From Ambrosia x helenae (taxonomy: Eukaryota > Streptophyta > Magnoliopsida > Asterales > Asteraceae), in NCBI GenBank assembly GCA_030844895.1, contig CM061225.1, positions 101,012,688 to 101,076,687 of the forward strand: a stretch of 64,000 nt of DNA. The letters are read 5' to 3'. The position numbers and the translations under genes were made by a program. Positions 11,556-22,564 of this stretch are shown piece after piece; positions within the stretch are counted from its first letter, which is position 1; each line of letters begins with the position of its first letter. The notes under the pieces were generated by a model. It was not told the origin of the DNA. It searched no databases and saw only the letters and a program-made list of their open reading frames with translations.

Positions 11556-11688
11556 AGGCATAATGGGAAGAAAGATGCTAAAATATAGAAATGTATGCTT
11601 ATGCCTCTTCATATGCCATCTTAAAATGGTAGTGAAATTACCTTGATGCCCATCTAGGATGCATTATATCTATATATCTATATCTATA
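11556..11688 (-). mobile_element. Truncated Helitron, 5' end only
   Basis: This stretch matches 9802-9933 (GCATAATGGGAAGAAAGA, TATGCTTATGCCTCTTCATA, CCTTGATGCCCATCTAGGATG) and carries the 5' half of that minus-strand Helitron. It ends against the start of the next Helitron, in head-to-head arrangement, with a short TATATC repeat between them. The 3' half and hairpin are absent. Confidence 0.7.
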
Positions 11689-12349
11689 TCTATACTATAT
11701 TATAAAGCATTTTATAGGGACTTCTTAAAATTTAAGAAGTACAAGTGTAATTTCTTAAGATACACCACATAATGCACATATTAAAAGCTTTTTAAGGGCA
11801 AATTTGTCTTTTATGCATTACTTACACCTTTAACCCATCATAAATTTAGGTCCAATTTTTCATTAAATTTTAAGTGATACAACTCCTAAGAACACTAAAT
11901 GGTTTATCAATTTATTACTTGAGGAAATATGACGAGACACTAACTCCTCAACTTTTTAACCCCTCGTAAATTTAAGACCGATTTTTTCATTAAATTTTAA
12001 GAAATGCAACTCTTTTGAATGTTAAATGATCTATCAATTAATTACTTGAAGAAATATGAAAAGACATCACAATCTTATAAATTATATAAAATGAAATGAA
12101 AACACCAATGCAAATATTGCAAATGTGTTACTGCGTAACACACAATTTGCATTTGGTTTGTAATTTTCAGAACAGTCGATTCCGATCAAACAACATGTAA
12201 ACGCTCCCAAATGATTTGCTACGTGTAGCGCGGGGGAATATATTGATTCCATTATCTTTTGGTGCTACATTTTTTAAGTTATCTTTACCTAAATTATACT
12301 TATATTTGTAAATTGGTTACCCCGCCGCATCGCGCGGGCTTCCCACTAG
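11689..12349 (+). mobile_element. Non-autonomous Helitron, 661 bp
   Basis: It starts TCTATACTATATTATAAAG after A and ends TTCCCACTAG before T, with a hairpin (CCCGCC...GCGCGGG region) about 10 bp before the end. Internal repeats such as TTTTTCATTAAATTTTAAG occur twice. No coding sequence. Confidence 0.85.
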
Positions 12350-12929
12350 TAATAGTATAGATATAGATAAATTAAAATTTGCCTCATGTCTATAGGGGCG
12401 GTGTATAATGTCATGGGCGAAACATTAGAAGGAGCGGAGGGTGCCCCGCAAGTTTGTTTTGTTATTTTGTTGGATTATTAAAGTTTTCTTAAAGATGTTT
12501 TACGAAGTTCGAATATTAAGCATATCATTCACGAAATCACGACCCATAACAAGGCCCATTTTTATAAATGGTTTGGGCCTATATTTAGTTCAAGTGTTTG
12601 TCTGTCCATATTCGAACAGAAAAGTTTTGTAACCCTGAAAACAAGCATGCTAATTATACTGTTTTACATCTATATCTTTTTTTTTTAACGCCCCACTTAC
12701 GGTGGGCGCATATAATGTATATATGTGTGGTCCTTGAGGGGCAAAGGTAAAGTTGCACTAGTTTTAACGTTATTTTACTAATTTCTTGAAAATAACGTTA
12801 AAAACGACGGACGGTTAATCATGCATCATGTGGTGGCGTGGATAGCCAAACGACAAAGGGGTACATGCACCAATCGGGTTTGTCCCGATTGCTAAGTGTT
12901 CTGTGCCTTATGTCCAAAGCTTTATACCA
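12350..12929. other. Non-coding interval
   Basis: No gene or clear element. A palindromic patch (ACGTTATTTTACT / TTGAAAATAACGTT) lies at about 12767-12802, and a hairpin CAATCGGG / CCCGATTG at about 12872-12892. Confidence 0.5.
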
Positions 12930-13062
12930 AACCACATCGAGCCGGGTGTCTCACTTGAAGCAGCCTCTCTATTCTTAAGGGTAGAGGTAAGGCTGTCTAC
13001 ATCTTACCCTCCTCAGACCCTACCTTAACTTTGCTATAGGTGGGATTATCTGAGTATAATGA
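12930..13062 (+). mobile_element. SINE 3' part, TS/Au-like, diverged
   Basis: The same body as 8021-8167 in the opposite orientation: GAAGCAGCCTCTCTATTC, TAAGGCTGTCTACATCTTACC, CAGACCC, ending in a degenerate (TGA)n tail at about 13055. A head may extend left but was not recognisable. Confidence 0.55.
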
Positions 13063-13419
13063 TGATGATCTATATATTTTTTTTTCTTGGAAAACCGATT
13101 ATCTCAGTTAATTAATTAATGAAGCATACATAAATATTGGTTATATTTTATGATTTTTTCAATGTACAAATATAAAACCCGGTTATTATTTAATAAGTTT
13201 TTTCTTAATATAAAAGAAATCGGTAACGAACAAATAGGATTCGTACATCTTTCATTTTGGTCACTTAAATTAAAAAAAATAAAAACATTTTTAGAAATAA
13301 AGAAAAATTTGGAGTGAATTTAATGGCACATTTTGAAAACATGATTACTATTGTGTAGTTCTATAGACAAAGGAGGAAATTTGAATTTTAATAAAAAAAT
13401 AGCTAAGTTTTATTTGTGC

Positions 13420-14455
13420 TTATGATAAAAATGTTTTAAAGAGGAATGGGACTTGGTCTAGGATTGTGAAGTCAATTAATAAGCTTAATGATTAAGACTT
13501 ATTATGCATTTGGTTATTAGGAAGAAAATGGGGAATGAAAATAAAACTTTTTTTTTTTTCCGGAAAGACGTTTGGATTGAAGAGTCTAGTTTTGCTCAAG
13601 ATTTCTCAGATTATATAGTTTGGAGGTCACTAAGATTGCTTGATAAATGAGAGGATAGTAAACCGACTCGGGTGTGGAATTTGAGAAACCAACCATGGGG
13701 TGAGATGGAGGAAAGTCAACTATCTAAGATGGATGTGGTTCTTGATTTAGTTTCTTTGATAGATTCAAATGAAAAGTGGATTTAGAATTTGAATCACGAT
13801 GATGTTTTTCAGTGAAAGGTGTTAGGTCATTTCTTAATCGACTAAGGTTGCTGGATAGGACACATTCTATTAGATGGAATAATTATCTCCCTGTGAAGGT
13901 TAATAGTTTGATTTGGTGTATGCTCTTGGATCGTCTATCTACTAGAGATAATCTAAGTCTTAAAGGCTTAGATATTCCTTCTATCTTATGTCCCGGTGTG
14001 TTCGACTACAATGGAGATTTTGGATCATGTTTTTGGAGAATGTCATTTAGCTATGAAGATTTGGAATTCAATTGGTCGTTGGTTGGAAGTGGATCTCCCG
14101 GTTAATAAGGTGCCGAAAAATATGTTACATTGGTTGGATTTATCTAGATGCAGGAAAATGAAAAAAGATGTCGTTGAGGCTATTATTTTTACTGTGTGGT
14201 GGATTTTTTGGTGAGTCCGAAATGAAGTTCTTATTGGCTATCAGAATGAAACCAAAGATAATTTTTTTATTCGATTGTAACGGTATCTTTCTTGTGGGTT
14301 TCTTCTTGTAGTCGTAACTTTCATTTGGATTGGTAGCGTGGCTTAAAAACCCGCTACCTAGATGTAACGTTTTTCTTGTTTGTCCTGATTAGGTTTTTCT
14401 AACAAGGTGTGCTTTTTTTATATGAAGTTTGCATTTGATAAAAGAAAAAAAACAC
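13420..14455 (+). pseudogene. L1-type LINE, 3' part: RT zinc-binding (zf-RVT) region
   Basis: LINE polyproteins end in a zinc-binding domain after the reverse transcriptase. Here the plus strand shows RNGTWSRIV and FRKDVWIEESSFAQDFS, then from about 13812 VKGVRSFLNRLRLLD, IRWNNYLPVKVNSLIW, LLDRLSTRDNLSLKGLD and CPGVF. After a frameshift near 14000 come ILDHVFGECHLAMKIWNSIGR and VVEAIIFTVWWIFW. This is the W..yLP.KVN.f.W...DRL.TR.NL order of plant zf-RVT domains. Stops and at least one frameshift break it. A 3' tail with TTTGCATTTGATAAAAG and an A-rich end near 14453 fits a LINE terminus. RT core and endonuclease are missing, so it is a 5'-truncated copy. Confidence 0.82.
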
Positions 14456-15149
14456 TTGGTTTATCTGTCTTTACAAAGTATACACCTATTTCACTTATAT
14501 TATACACCTATATCTGTCAATTAGAGGTAACACATGTTATGACATTGGACAAAAGTGTAACACAATACAAAAACAAATACTATATGTGAAATTAGGTCTT
14601 ATAGAGATTATTAAACATTTTTCACATCCGTCAAAAGGTTCGGGTGGGAGGTTAGGATATTATTATAAGATAAGTAATTGAAAATAAATGTAAAAGATGG
14701 TGATGATGTGACAATGTTTTTAGGGGTTTTTGGGTTTCCTTATTGGGTAAGTTTTTAGTGTTTTTGAAGAATGGGTGTTTTTTTTTTCTAATGTGGCAGC
14801 TGTCTGGACAGGTTTTTAGGGGTTTTTAGTGATCCTTATTGTGGATGGTCTTAGGCTTGTGAAGCCAGAGGCTACACCGGCCCCTCTCTTTAGGCTAGTG
14901 AATTGGGCTTCAAATTTTGGTTTAGTGAAGCCGAAGAGAGAAGAAAAGAGAGAAGAAAAAAAGTGTGTTTTTTTGGGTGGGAACCATCTAATGGGTGTGT
15001 GTGATTGGTGGGTATAGTAAAATTGTAGGGTCCTTGGTTTCAGCCTACTTTGGGCTTGGTGTTTCGGGTGTTTAGGCTAGTTTGGGGTTAAAATGACGTG
15101 ACACTGTGTGATTGGTAGGCATGGGACTACACAGGGCTTGTGCTCCTTC
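14456..15149. other. Non-coding interval
   Basis: No gene. The 14829-15017 ORF runs through GAAGAGAGAAGAAAAG-type purine repeats and has no domain. A repeated GGTTTTTAGTG/GTTTTTAGGGG phrase occurs at about 14750-14830. Confidence 0.5.
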
Positions 15150-15157
15150 CCCCTAAG

Positions 15158-17413
15158 TAGGGGTGTTCAGAAAAACCGAAAACCAAATAAAAACCGTAAA
15201 CCGAACCGTAACCGAAAAAACCGACCCGAACAATGAATTTGGTGTTTGGTTTGATTTTTGGTTCTACATTTTTTTTTAATTTGGTTTATGTGGTTTATTC
15301 AGATAACCGGAAAAACCGGTAAACTAATTAATTATTATTATTATTTTTTTTTATCTTCCAAATCTTTTGTATTTCATTAAAACCAAATACGAAACTTACA
15401 TCACAATAGAAGGTACACGGGCAACAAGCTGCGCCGCCACCCCTTTCTGAATTGCGAACCCTAGTCTACCAAAGACAAATCCTTGCCCCTCTGGAGATGA
15501 ACTATTGCTGTGGACGACCCGTTGGACCCTGGTCAAGAAACGAATAGCTTCTGGCGCTAGGGAGCCAAAGGTATCAAAGGCCAAAGGGATAAAGACATGT
15601 TGGTTCTCTGCACAAGCTTTAGCATGCTTATCTACTTTCTTGGATTCCGCCTTTCTCGATGCTTGCCCAGCTACAAACCCTGTTTCCCTTAACCCAACCA
15701 AAGGAGATACCCCTGTGAGGTCCACGCAAGCATGTTTCCCCCTTTCCCAACCAAAGACAAGCAGATCTGCAGGTCGCAGGGTGGATCTCCCTTCCGCAGG
15801 GTCTGTGAGAAAATTTACAGGGGCCTCCTTTTTGGCAGAAATCCCAGCTCTTCTTAGGATGTCCCACAAAACGTCCCTCACCCAGTCATGCCGGTATTTG
15901 AATCCAGGGAGCTCTTTGCAATGAATTGCGTGCTCCCCGTATTTATCCATGCAAGCTTTACGGCAGATGGGGCATGTTTCGTCTTCCGGATACATAGGAT
16001 CATCAACCGGTACTTGAGTATAGCCCTGTATTCCACTGCAGACATGCATTGACCCAACCCCTCAATCGGGATAACTGTCAAAAAATCCTGAGCATGAGGG
16101 CCCTTTAGGCATTCAATCACCGCCTTCTGGCGGGAGGACAACTCAAAAACTTCTCCCAGGCTCTGAGCAGTTTTGCTAAACAGAGCATTCGCCAAAGTTT
16201 TTTGTGGCTTTGAGGGGGCGGTGTCCTTATTAGAAAAACCGCCAATATCAAAGTCCGGGAGATAGACATTTAAGCGTTCGAGCGCCTGTTGATAGTCCGG
16301 GTCTAGCCCGATGACCCCACTGTTTCGAAGGATATGATCCTGAAGTTCCCATGACTGAGCTCTAGATGCCACAAAGGCATAAACCCCAACATCTCGAGCT
16401 GAAAGGAGGCCCAAACCACCTAAGCGCATCGGCAAGGATGCCAAGCGCCACTGGAGGTCCCCAAAGAAGGGGCCACCACACACAACTATATCTTCAATAG
16501 CCTCCCGGAGGCCATCATCGAAAAGGGATACCGCATCCACCATTAAGTGGGGTTGACAAGTTCGCAACCCAAAAAGTAACTTAGCAACCCCCATGCATGA
16601 CCTGAGCAGCAGGAGTTCACTTTGGGGGTCCCTAAGGCGGGGCAGGAGTTTCATAAGGGCAACCGCACTGGTGGCCCGCCGCCCTGCCAACTCCCCAATA
16701 AAGGTAGGATCTCGGCTGACAGCCCCACCAAGGAGCTTAACCCCCTTCTCTGGTCTACCAATCCCTTTTGGGAAAAGCCCGTCCTGACCTTTTAACCCGT
16801 CACACGTCGGCCAAAAGACTAATTATATATTGATGGGAAAGTCATTCTTAAACCTGAATTGAAAAAATCAGTTTATAGAGTTAGTTTGACGACTCATATA
16901 TGGACGTCTTTCCAAAGAATCAATTATATGTGTCTCACTGCACATTATATTGATCAAAATTGGAGTTTACAAAAAAAAAAGTAATAAAGTTCTAATAAGA
17001 CAGTGAATGCGGAGGATTCAAGTAGCCAAACTTTTAATTTATTTGGCAGTGTTGATGATAAAATTTCTAATTTCTATGATGTTTTTGTTTGTGTGTAAGA
17101 CTATTTTCTTGATTTATTTGTCTTATTTTGTTTTAAAACTTTCTTTTACAATATATTGTGTGGTTTGATTTTTTGGTTTATGTTAATTGCTAACTTTATA
17201 TTCGGATTTCGGAATACAAAGGTATACAAGTTAGAGAATAAAAACTTCGGTTGAAATCGGTTTGTTTGGTTTTAAACCGAAACCAAACCGAATTCAATTT
17301 GGTTTGGTTTACATATTCCTAATTCGGTTTGGTTTGGTTTTTGGTTTGGGATACAAAATTTTGAAAACCGAATAAACCAAGTAACCCATAAACCGAACCG
17401 ATAAACACCTCTA
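15158..17413. mobile_element. hAT-like DNA transposon, non-autonomous, 2256 bp, 8-bp TSD CCCCTAAG
   Basis: The left end is TAGGGGTGTTCAG, the right end AAACACCTCTA, inverted copies with mismatches. Both are flanked by CCCCTAAG (15150-15157 and 17414-17421), the 8-bp duplication expected of hAT. Subterminal regions are rich in CGGTTTGG/CCAAACCG repeats at both ends. No hAT transposase is present; instead the centre (about 15396-16795) holds a piece of a retroelement gene on the minus strand, which either jumped into the element or was carried by it. Confidence 0.85.
15396..16795 (-). pseudogene. Non-LTR retroelement polyprotein, 3' part, with restriction-like-endonuclease-style C-terminus
   Basis: Reading leftward from about 16795: an RT-downstream region (FGDLQWRLASLPMRLGGLGL, YAFVASRAQSW, IEGLGQCMSAVEYRAILKYR), then in another frame CPICRKACMDKYGEHAIHC, FKYRHDWVRDVLW, RPADLLVFGW and HACVDLTGVSP, ending VAAQLVARVPSIVM and a stop at 15396. 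The Cys/His cluster followed by RHD and an acidic PAD...D pair resembles the CCHC plus PD-(D/E)xK layout of restriction-like endonucleases in non-LTR retrotransposons. Near-identical protein families are common in plant genomes, often left unnamed. A frameshift near 15990 separates the halves (open frames 16690-15878 and 16049-15396). The RT active-site region is missing. GC content is clearly higher than that of the surrounding hAT ends. Exact clade not determined. Confidence 0.72.
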
Positions 17414-17421
17414 CCCCTAAG

Positions 17422-18009
17422 TAAAATTTAAGATTTGGGAAAAGAAAACACAATTTCGCATTACATTATTATAATACTTTTCCGTACTTTAGATTAGTTT
17501 AGATATTCTAGAGTTTAAATCGACTTTTAATGATTGATAATCTTTGCTTATAGACCTATAAATAAACAGGACAAACATGAAAATGGTTTGTTCGTGTTTA
17601 TGTTTGCCCCTAAAGAAAGAAAATGTTCGTTTATGTTCGCGTGTTGGTATTCTAAACAAAGGAATATCACTAGACGAATGTACAAATGTTAGTCGCTTAC
17701 CCAAAGTTTTGTTTCAAAAAGTTCATTGAAGTGACTAGTTGATGCAAAAAGTCTAAAATTAATAAATAAATCTAATGAACATGTAAAGGACACCAACGAA
17801 AGAACGTTAATGAACCAAAAAACCAACTTAAAAGAGCTAAAATCAACAAACATAAATTATGTTACAACATTAATGAACCGTCAGGACGTGTATTAATGTT
17901 TTTTTTAGCAGTTAAGATAAACAAAAATAAGCTGTTCATACTCATTCTAAACTTTATGTGGCATGTTTTACGTCCGGGTTAACTAGAGGTTCAATTCGTT
18001 TACAATCCG
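17422..18009. other. Non-coding interval, repeat-like
   Basis: No gene. It contains GTTCGTGTTTATGTTTG and AATGTTCGTTTATGTTCG phrases typical of plant hAT-type MITEs, but I could not find ends. Confidence 0.45.
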
Positions 18010-18072
18010 TTTTTTTTTTTTTTTTTTTTTTTTGAATGGCAAGTAGTGCAACCAGTGAAGCTCTGGCTAACA
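18010..18072 (-). mobile_element. SINE 3' end with poly(A) tail (left piece)
   Basis: A T-run at 18010-18033 is the poly(A) tail of a minus-strand element, preceded on that strand by GCCAGAGCTTCACTGG. The rest of the SINE is on the far side of the solo LTR, at 25613-25778; the LTR's target duplication TAACA sits at the join. Confidence 0.6.
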
Positions 18073-20687
18073 TGTAACACCCCAAAAATCGAAAAGTATT
18101 TTATTATTAATTATTATGGGATAACCAAGTTAGAGAATTTAACTAAATTACCTTAACTTGAAATCATGCAATGAGGTATTAATAATTAACCTAGTTAACT
18201 AACTTGGGGGACCAGAATTGCCAAATGAGCAAAGTTCCATTAAATCCTTTTATATAAAAAAAAACTAGTATGGAACCCGCGCGTTGCAGCGGGGTCGACA
18301 ATACAAGACGGGAACATAATTCAAACCTTAAAACGATAAAAAAAATCATATGTAAGTTGTATATATTTATATATAAAAGCACTCGTGCTTAACGGCAGAG
18401 AAGTTTCTAACATTAATTAGGATAGTTACATGATACCATGTCACGTTCTATATACATATTGATAAAAAAAAATATATATATATATATATGGATGAGTATT
18501 TAGTTTACACTAAACGGATGAAGTAAAAATTCTCTTTCAAATGTGTAAAAGTTGTATAAGAATAAAGGAATTATACTAAAACAATAAAAAAAAACATTTT
18601 TGATACGTACAACATATATAGGTGCTTGGATGTGCTCTTTAAGTTGGTATTACAACTTGAAGTCACTACAAGTCAATATGACCAATCAAATCCAATAGTT
18701 TATTGAAACTAATTGTTAAGATTATTTATTATTGTCTAACCAAATGTTAGTTTAACCATCTATTTATGATTCTAATTATTCAAGTTGGTATATTGAACCC
18801 AGTTAATTTCCATTCTATCATGAATGATTTGAGCTGCCGATTTAGTAATAACTTATTGTTTTGGCTTCAAGACTATGCCTGCATTTTCACTCTTCGCCCC
18901 TACCTTAATTTCAACCTCCAAATGAGATATCCCTGGAAAATGGAAAAAATTTTTGCATACTCTTTAAACCTTTTAAATATATAAAGGTATGGGATTGAGA
19001 ATTAAAAGGAGGGAATGAAAGTGATTTGTAGTATTGAATTGGGTCTTTATAATGAGGGTTACATATTTAAAGGGGTAGAAATTGTGTATTAGAAAATTAT
19101 ACTATGGCATTAAAGGTTGTACACAAGGGTATAAATTGAAGAAATTGGGTAAAAATTTAGAGATTGCACTTGAGACTTTTGGAATGCCATCTTAACTTTG
19201 CCAAGTTGGACATCTTTGCCCATTGTGTAACACCCCAACCGATGGCGGAAACATCGGGATGTCACGTATTGATGATTGTTCAGTAGCTCATGGTGAATAA
19301 TAAATTTCATTAAATGATTTAAATAAATTACATACAATTGTTCTAGAATTTGTACATCAAATTGAATAAAACTATACACATATCTTCAAGCATCAATTCA
19401 AATCTTCAAGCAAATAGAACCTGAAACATGTTAAGTTGAAAATGTTTTGGGTCAACAAAAGTTGGTGAGAATTACATAGGTTTTTGATAATAGAATAAAA
19501 ATGTTGTGCAATTCATGTGTCATGTCAATCTAGTCCATATGTGAGAACATACTAGAAGTAAATCGAGTGCATAACCAAACCTGATGACTGTTATAATGTG
19601 GTACCTCCCATACGCTCATGGTTCACCTAAATATGTTATACGATAACAAACACCCACGCTACCTTTGTAGGAGGCACGTATCCGGGTGGGATTGTCAGTC
19701 CAATAGATCTATCAATGTATACCGTCGGCTGATCAATGTTAATGATTATGCTAGAATGGTGCTTACTCTAATCATGCTCAAGACATAATGCAACATAGAA
19801 AAACACATAGACACATTGATGATTGAATTGCAATGATAATGTTATAACATGTTTCACCCCAAAAATGGTGATAAATAAAAGGGGCTATGTAAAACTCACC
19901 TTGGTAAAATGTTATATCTTGAAAAATAGTTGTGTTGCCCAAATGTGTCAAGTATCACCCTATAATAAGGTAATAAAATATGTCTAAGTCTATCAAGTCT
20001 ACAAATGTATAAGTTCTAGGGCTTCGAATTGGGGATAATTGCTCGTTTGATTATTATTAAAAATATTCGCCAATTGAGAGAAATTTAGTAAATAGGTAAC
20101 CAAAAGTCTTTTTATGAAATTTAAATTTAGAATGCTTACAATAATGTGTTTGAAGCATAAAAATAATTTTTATAAAATTATTTCATTTAAAATAGATTTT
20201 TAAATCTATTTATTTATAATTAGCCAATAATTAACTTTAATATTCAAAAATACTAAAATTAAAGAATTCTTATTTTAAAAATCATATTTCTGTTCTAAAT
20301 GATTAAAAATAATCTGTATAAAATTTTGGTGCAAAAATGATGAAAATTGGATTTATTATGATTTAATTATGATTAAATCTAACAAAAATTGATTAAAAAT
20401 ATAAAATAAATGATTTTACTGAATTAAAAATTATTTCAGTAAAGTTTGACTTTATAAAAAGTCAGGATAAATTTTGGAGAATTTAATAAAATTGTTTTGA
20501 TATATAAATGGATTTTTATAAATATAATAGTATAAAAATGATTTAATTATTATAAATATTAAATAAATGAATTTCTGAAAAATAAAAATTGTAAATAAAA
20601 CTTTTATCTCAGATTAATCAAATATAATTTTTTTAGAATTTATAAAATAGTTTTGATATTTTAAAATGAATTTATAAGATTAAAAGG

Positions 20688-20696
<9 letters not shown>

Positions 20697-20722
<26 letters not shown>
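20697..20722. repeat. (AT)n microsatellite
   Basis: Alternating AT run inside the solo LTR. Confidence 0.8.
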
Positions 20723-20726
<4 letters not shown>

Positions 20727-20761
20727 TTTGTTAAAAAAAAGGAAAGAAATAAAAAGGTGTG

Positions 20762-20841
20762 GCCGTAGCCGGGACTCGAACCGGGGAGCCTTGGGTTATA
20801 ACCCTTGGTCACAACCACTTGGCCTAGGCCAGTGGTTGTGA
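20762..20841 (-). other. tRNA-like segment in solo LTR
   Basis: The minus strand has GGTTCGAGTCC, an exact RNA polymerase III B-box, GGCCAAGTGG resembling an A-box about 40 bp earlier, and terminal GTGGCC / GGCCAC complementarity. A full tRNA cloverleaf was not convincing, so this is not called a tRNA gene. Confidence 0.35.
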
Positions 20842-21463
20842 TAATCTCCGGTTTAATTTAAATAAATACCTTAAGCGAATGTTAGTTTATCCCCAAATAA
20901 AATCACGAACCCTAGAAATTTCAATTGAACGATTCAGACATAATGAACTCGATTAAAGTTAGGGTTTATGTTATATGATTGCCGACTAGTAAAACCCACA
21001 GAAAAAACAAGGACTCACAGTGATGAATTGATTGTAATCGTCGGGTCAAAGCAAAAGTCAAACGGCGAGCTTGATAACAATAATCAGAGTGAATCAGAGA
21101 GAATTGGAGGTTGAGAGAGAGTTGTGAGCGAGTATACAAGGTTCGCAGAAGGTCTAATTATATAGAGGATCAAAGGGTTGTGTTAATTGGAAAGTTTGAC
21201 TTCGTTTTTAATTCAAACGCGTAGGGTTAATAATTGGTCAATGATTATTGCTAATCAGCGTGCAATTTAGTTGATGATGGCCGGTAATCAAGCATGGTTA
21301 CCAGATTTGTAACAATCGCGCGTTAATATAGTCAATTGAAGGGTCAAACAGAAAAAAAATGACTTCTTGTCTGTTGTCTGCTGTTCGATCAGAGGAGAAG
21401 AAAGGAAAGAGGGAGACGAGAGTGTTTAAATAAAATTAAGGCTGGGAGTAAAACGATAAAAGG

Positions 21464-21544
21464 GTGTGGTCCAGTGGTGTAAACGCGTGAGTGTGTGTGG
21501 GGGTGGTCCGGTTCGATACCCGGCACAAACACCCCTTTTTTTTT
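21464..21544 (+). other. tRNA-like segment followed by oligo(T), in solo LTR
   Basis: GGGTGTGG...ACACCCC ends can pair; TGGTCCAGTGG fits an A-box and GGTTCGATACC a B-box with one mismatch; eight or more T's follow at 21536-21544 as in a Pol III terminator. The anticodon arm is unclear and spacing is imperfect, so it is probably a degenerate tRNA-related sequence. Confidence 0.35.
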
Positions 21545-21708
21545 TAAAAACAGATACAAGGCTTGGGCTGCTTTGGGCCTGCTGTTGGGTTGGGCTGACT
21601 CCAGGCTGGGCTCACATGTTTGGGCCGGAAAAATAAAGAAGGGTGGGTTTGGTTTTGGTTAGGGTTTGTGATTGTGGGTTTAGTTATAAAATAAAATCTG
21701 AGAAATAT

Positions 21709-21717
21709 TATTATTAC

Positions 21718-21754
<37 letters not shown>

Positions 21755-21778
21755 CACATATATATATATATATATATG
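21709..21778. repeat. (ATT)n and (AT)n microsatellites
   Basis: ATT triplets run to about 21751, followed by (AT)n at about 21759-21776, near the LTR edge. Confidence 0.85.
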
Positions 21779-21942
21779 TGTGAAAAAGAATTATCTTTGT
21801 ATAAGGGTTCAAGATAACACCAAAAATAATAAAGCTTGTTGTTTTACTCCGTAACGTATAATAAATGCGTAATGTTACACATTGCTCCCTCTTTATAATG
21901 TAGTAGAGATATACTTTTAATTAAAATTTTGATTTTTTACAT

Positions 21943-22564
21943 GATTAACATTATCTAGAGGTGAACAATAATTGAAACTCAACCGAAATCGAACAAAAAC
22001 ATACAAAACCGAACTGAATATTAACAAAAACCGAGTTAACCTAATATCGGTTTTTTTTGTACCATAAGTTAACCAAAATTAACAAACCAAAACTGAACCA
22101 TTTATACATTTATATCATTTATACATCAATTATATGTATTTATACCTTCATTGCATGTGCTTCTAATCAAAATTTTAACCAAAGTTTGGTTTTTGTTATT
22201 AACCAAAATTAACTAAACCGAACTTAAAATAACAATCTAACCAAATAGACTGAACCAATTAACCGATTGGTTAACAAGATTGATAAACTGATAATGTCGA
22301 TTTTTGTTTCGGTTGAAGTTTATAACCGAACTGAACCTAACCCAACCATGAACCAATAGAAGTCTGTATTCCCTACCACATCGTGCAGGCATGCTGTTAT
22401 AGTTTAACTAATTTGGGTTAACTAATGGTACAAAAAGAGTTTACCAATTTTAAGTTAAATCGGATATTTTTAGTTTTCAATAGATTTTGGTTCAGATTTG
22501 TCAGTTTTTTGGTTTGGCTTCGGTGAACAGTTTAGTTATTGCTCACTCTTAGATATCGTTAATC
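21943..22564. mobile_element. Inverted-repeat element (hAT-like MITE), about 620 bp
   Basis: Left end GATTAACATTATCTAGAGG, right end (reverse-complemented) GATTAACGATATCTAAGAG; the two continue as diverged inverted copies through AACAATAA/AGCAATAA and ACCGAA. The inside is dense in AACCGAA/GGTTTGG motifs. A TAGAGGTGAAC core resembles hAT ends, but an 8-bp target duplication was not identified. It lies inside the Helitron, outside the solo LTR. Confidence 0.6.

Larger units (their letters stand above)
19226..21879 (-). mobile_element. Solo LTR, Ty3/gypsy, 2654 bp, TSD CATTG
   Basis: Plus-strand reading starts TGTAACACCCCAACCGATGG and ends GCGTAATGTTACA, with CATTG at 19221-19225 and 21880-21884. 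Its first ~35 bp match the LTRs of the pol-less Ty3 element at 50418-58158 (AACCGATGGCGGAAACATCG), so it belongs to a related family in the same orientation. A TATATAAT box lies near 21160 on the minus strand. No internal region. Confidence 0.85.

Noticed and set aside
15505..15924. 139-aa plus-strand ORF
   Set aside because: Opposite strand of the retroelement endonuclease-like frame, which carries the recognisable motifs.
20762..21544. Two functional tRNA genes
   Set aside because: Pol III boxes are present but no convincing anticodon arm; left as tRNA-like only.
22370..22415. A further Helitron 3' end (CCACATCGTGCAGGCATGCTG)
   Set aside because: It resembles the hairpin region, but the stem is decayed and no CTAG end or A/T insertion site is visible.
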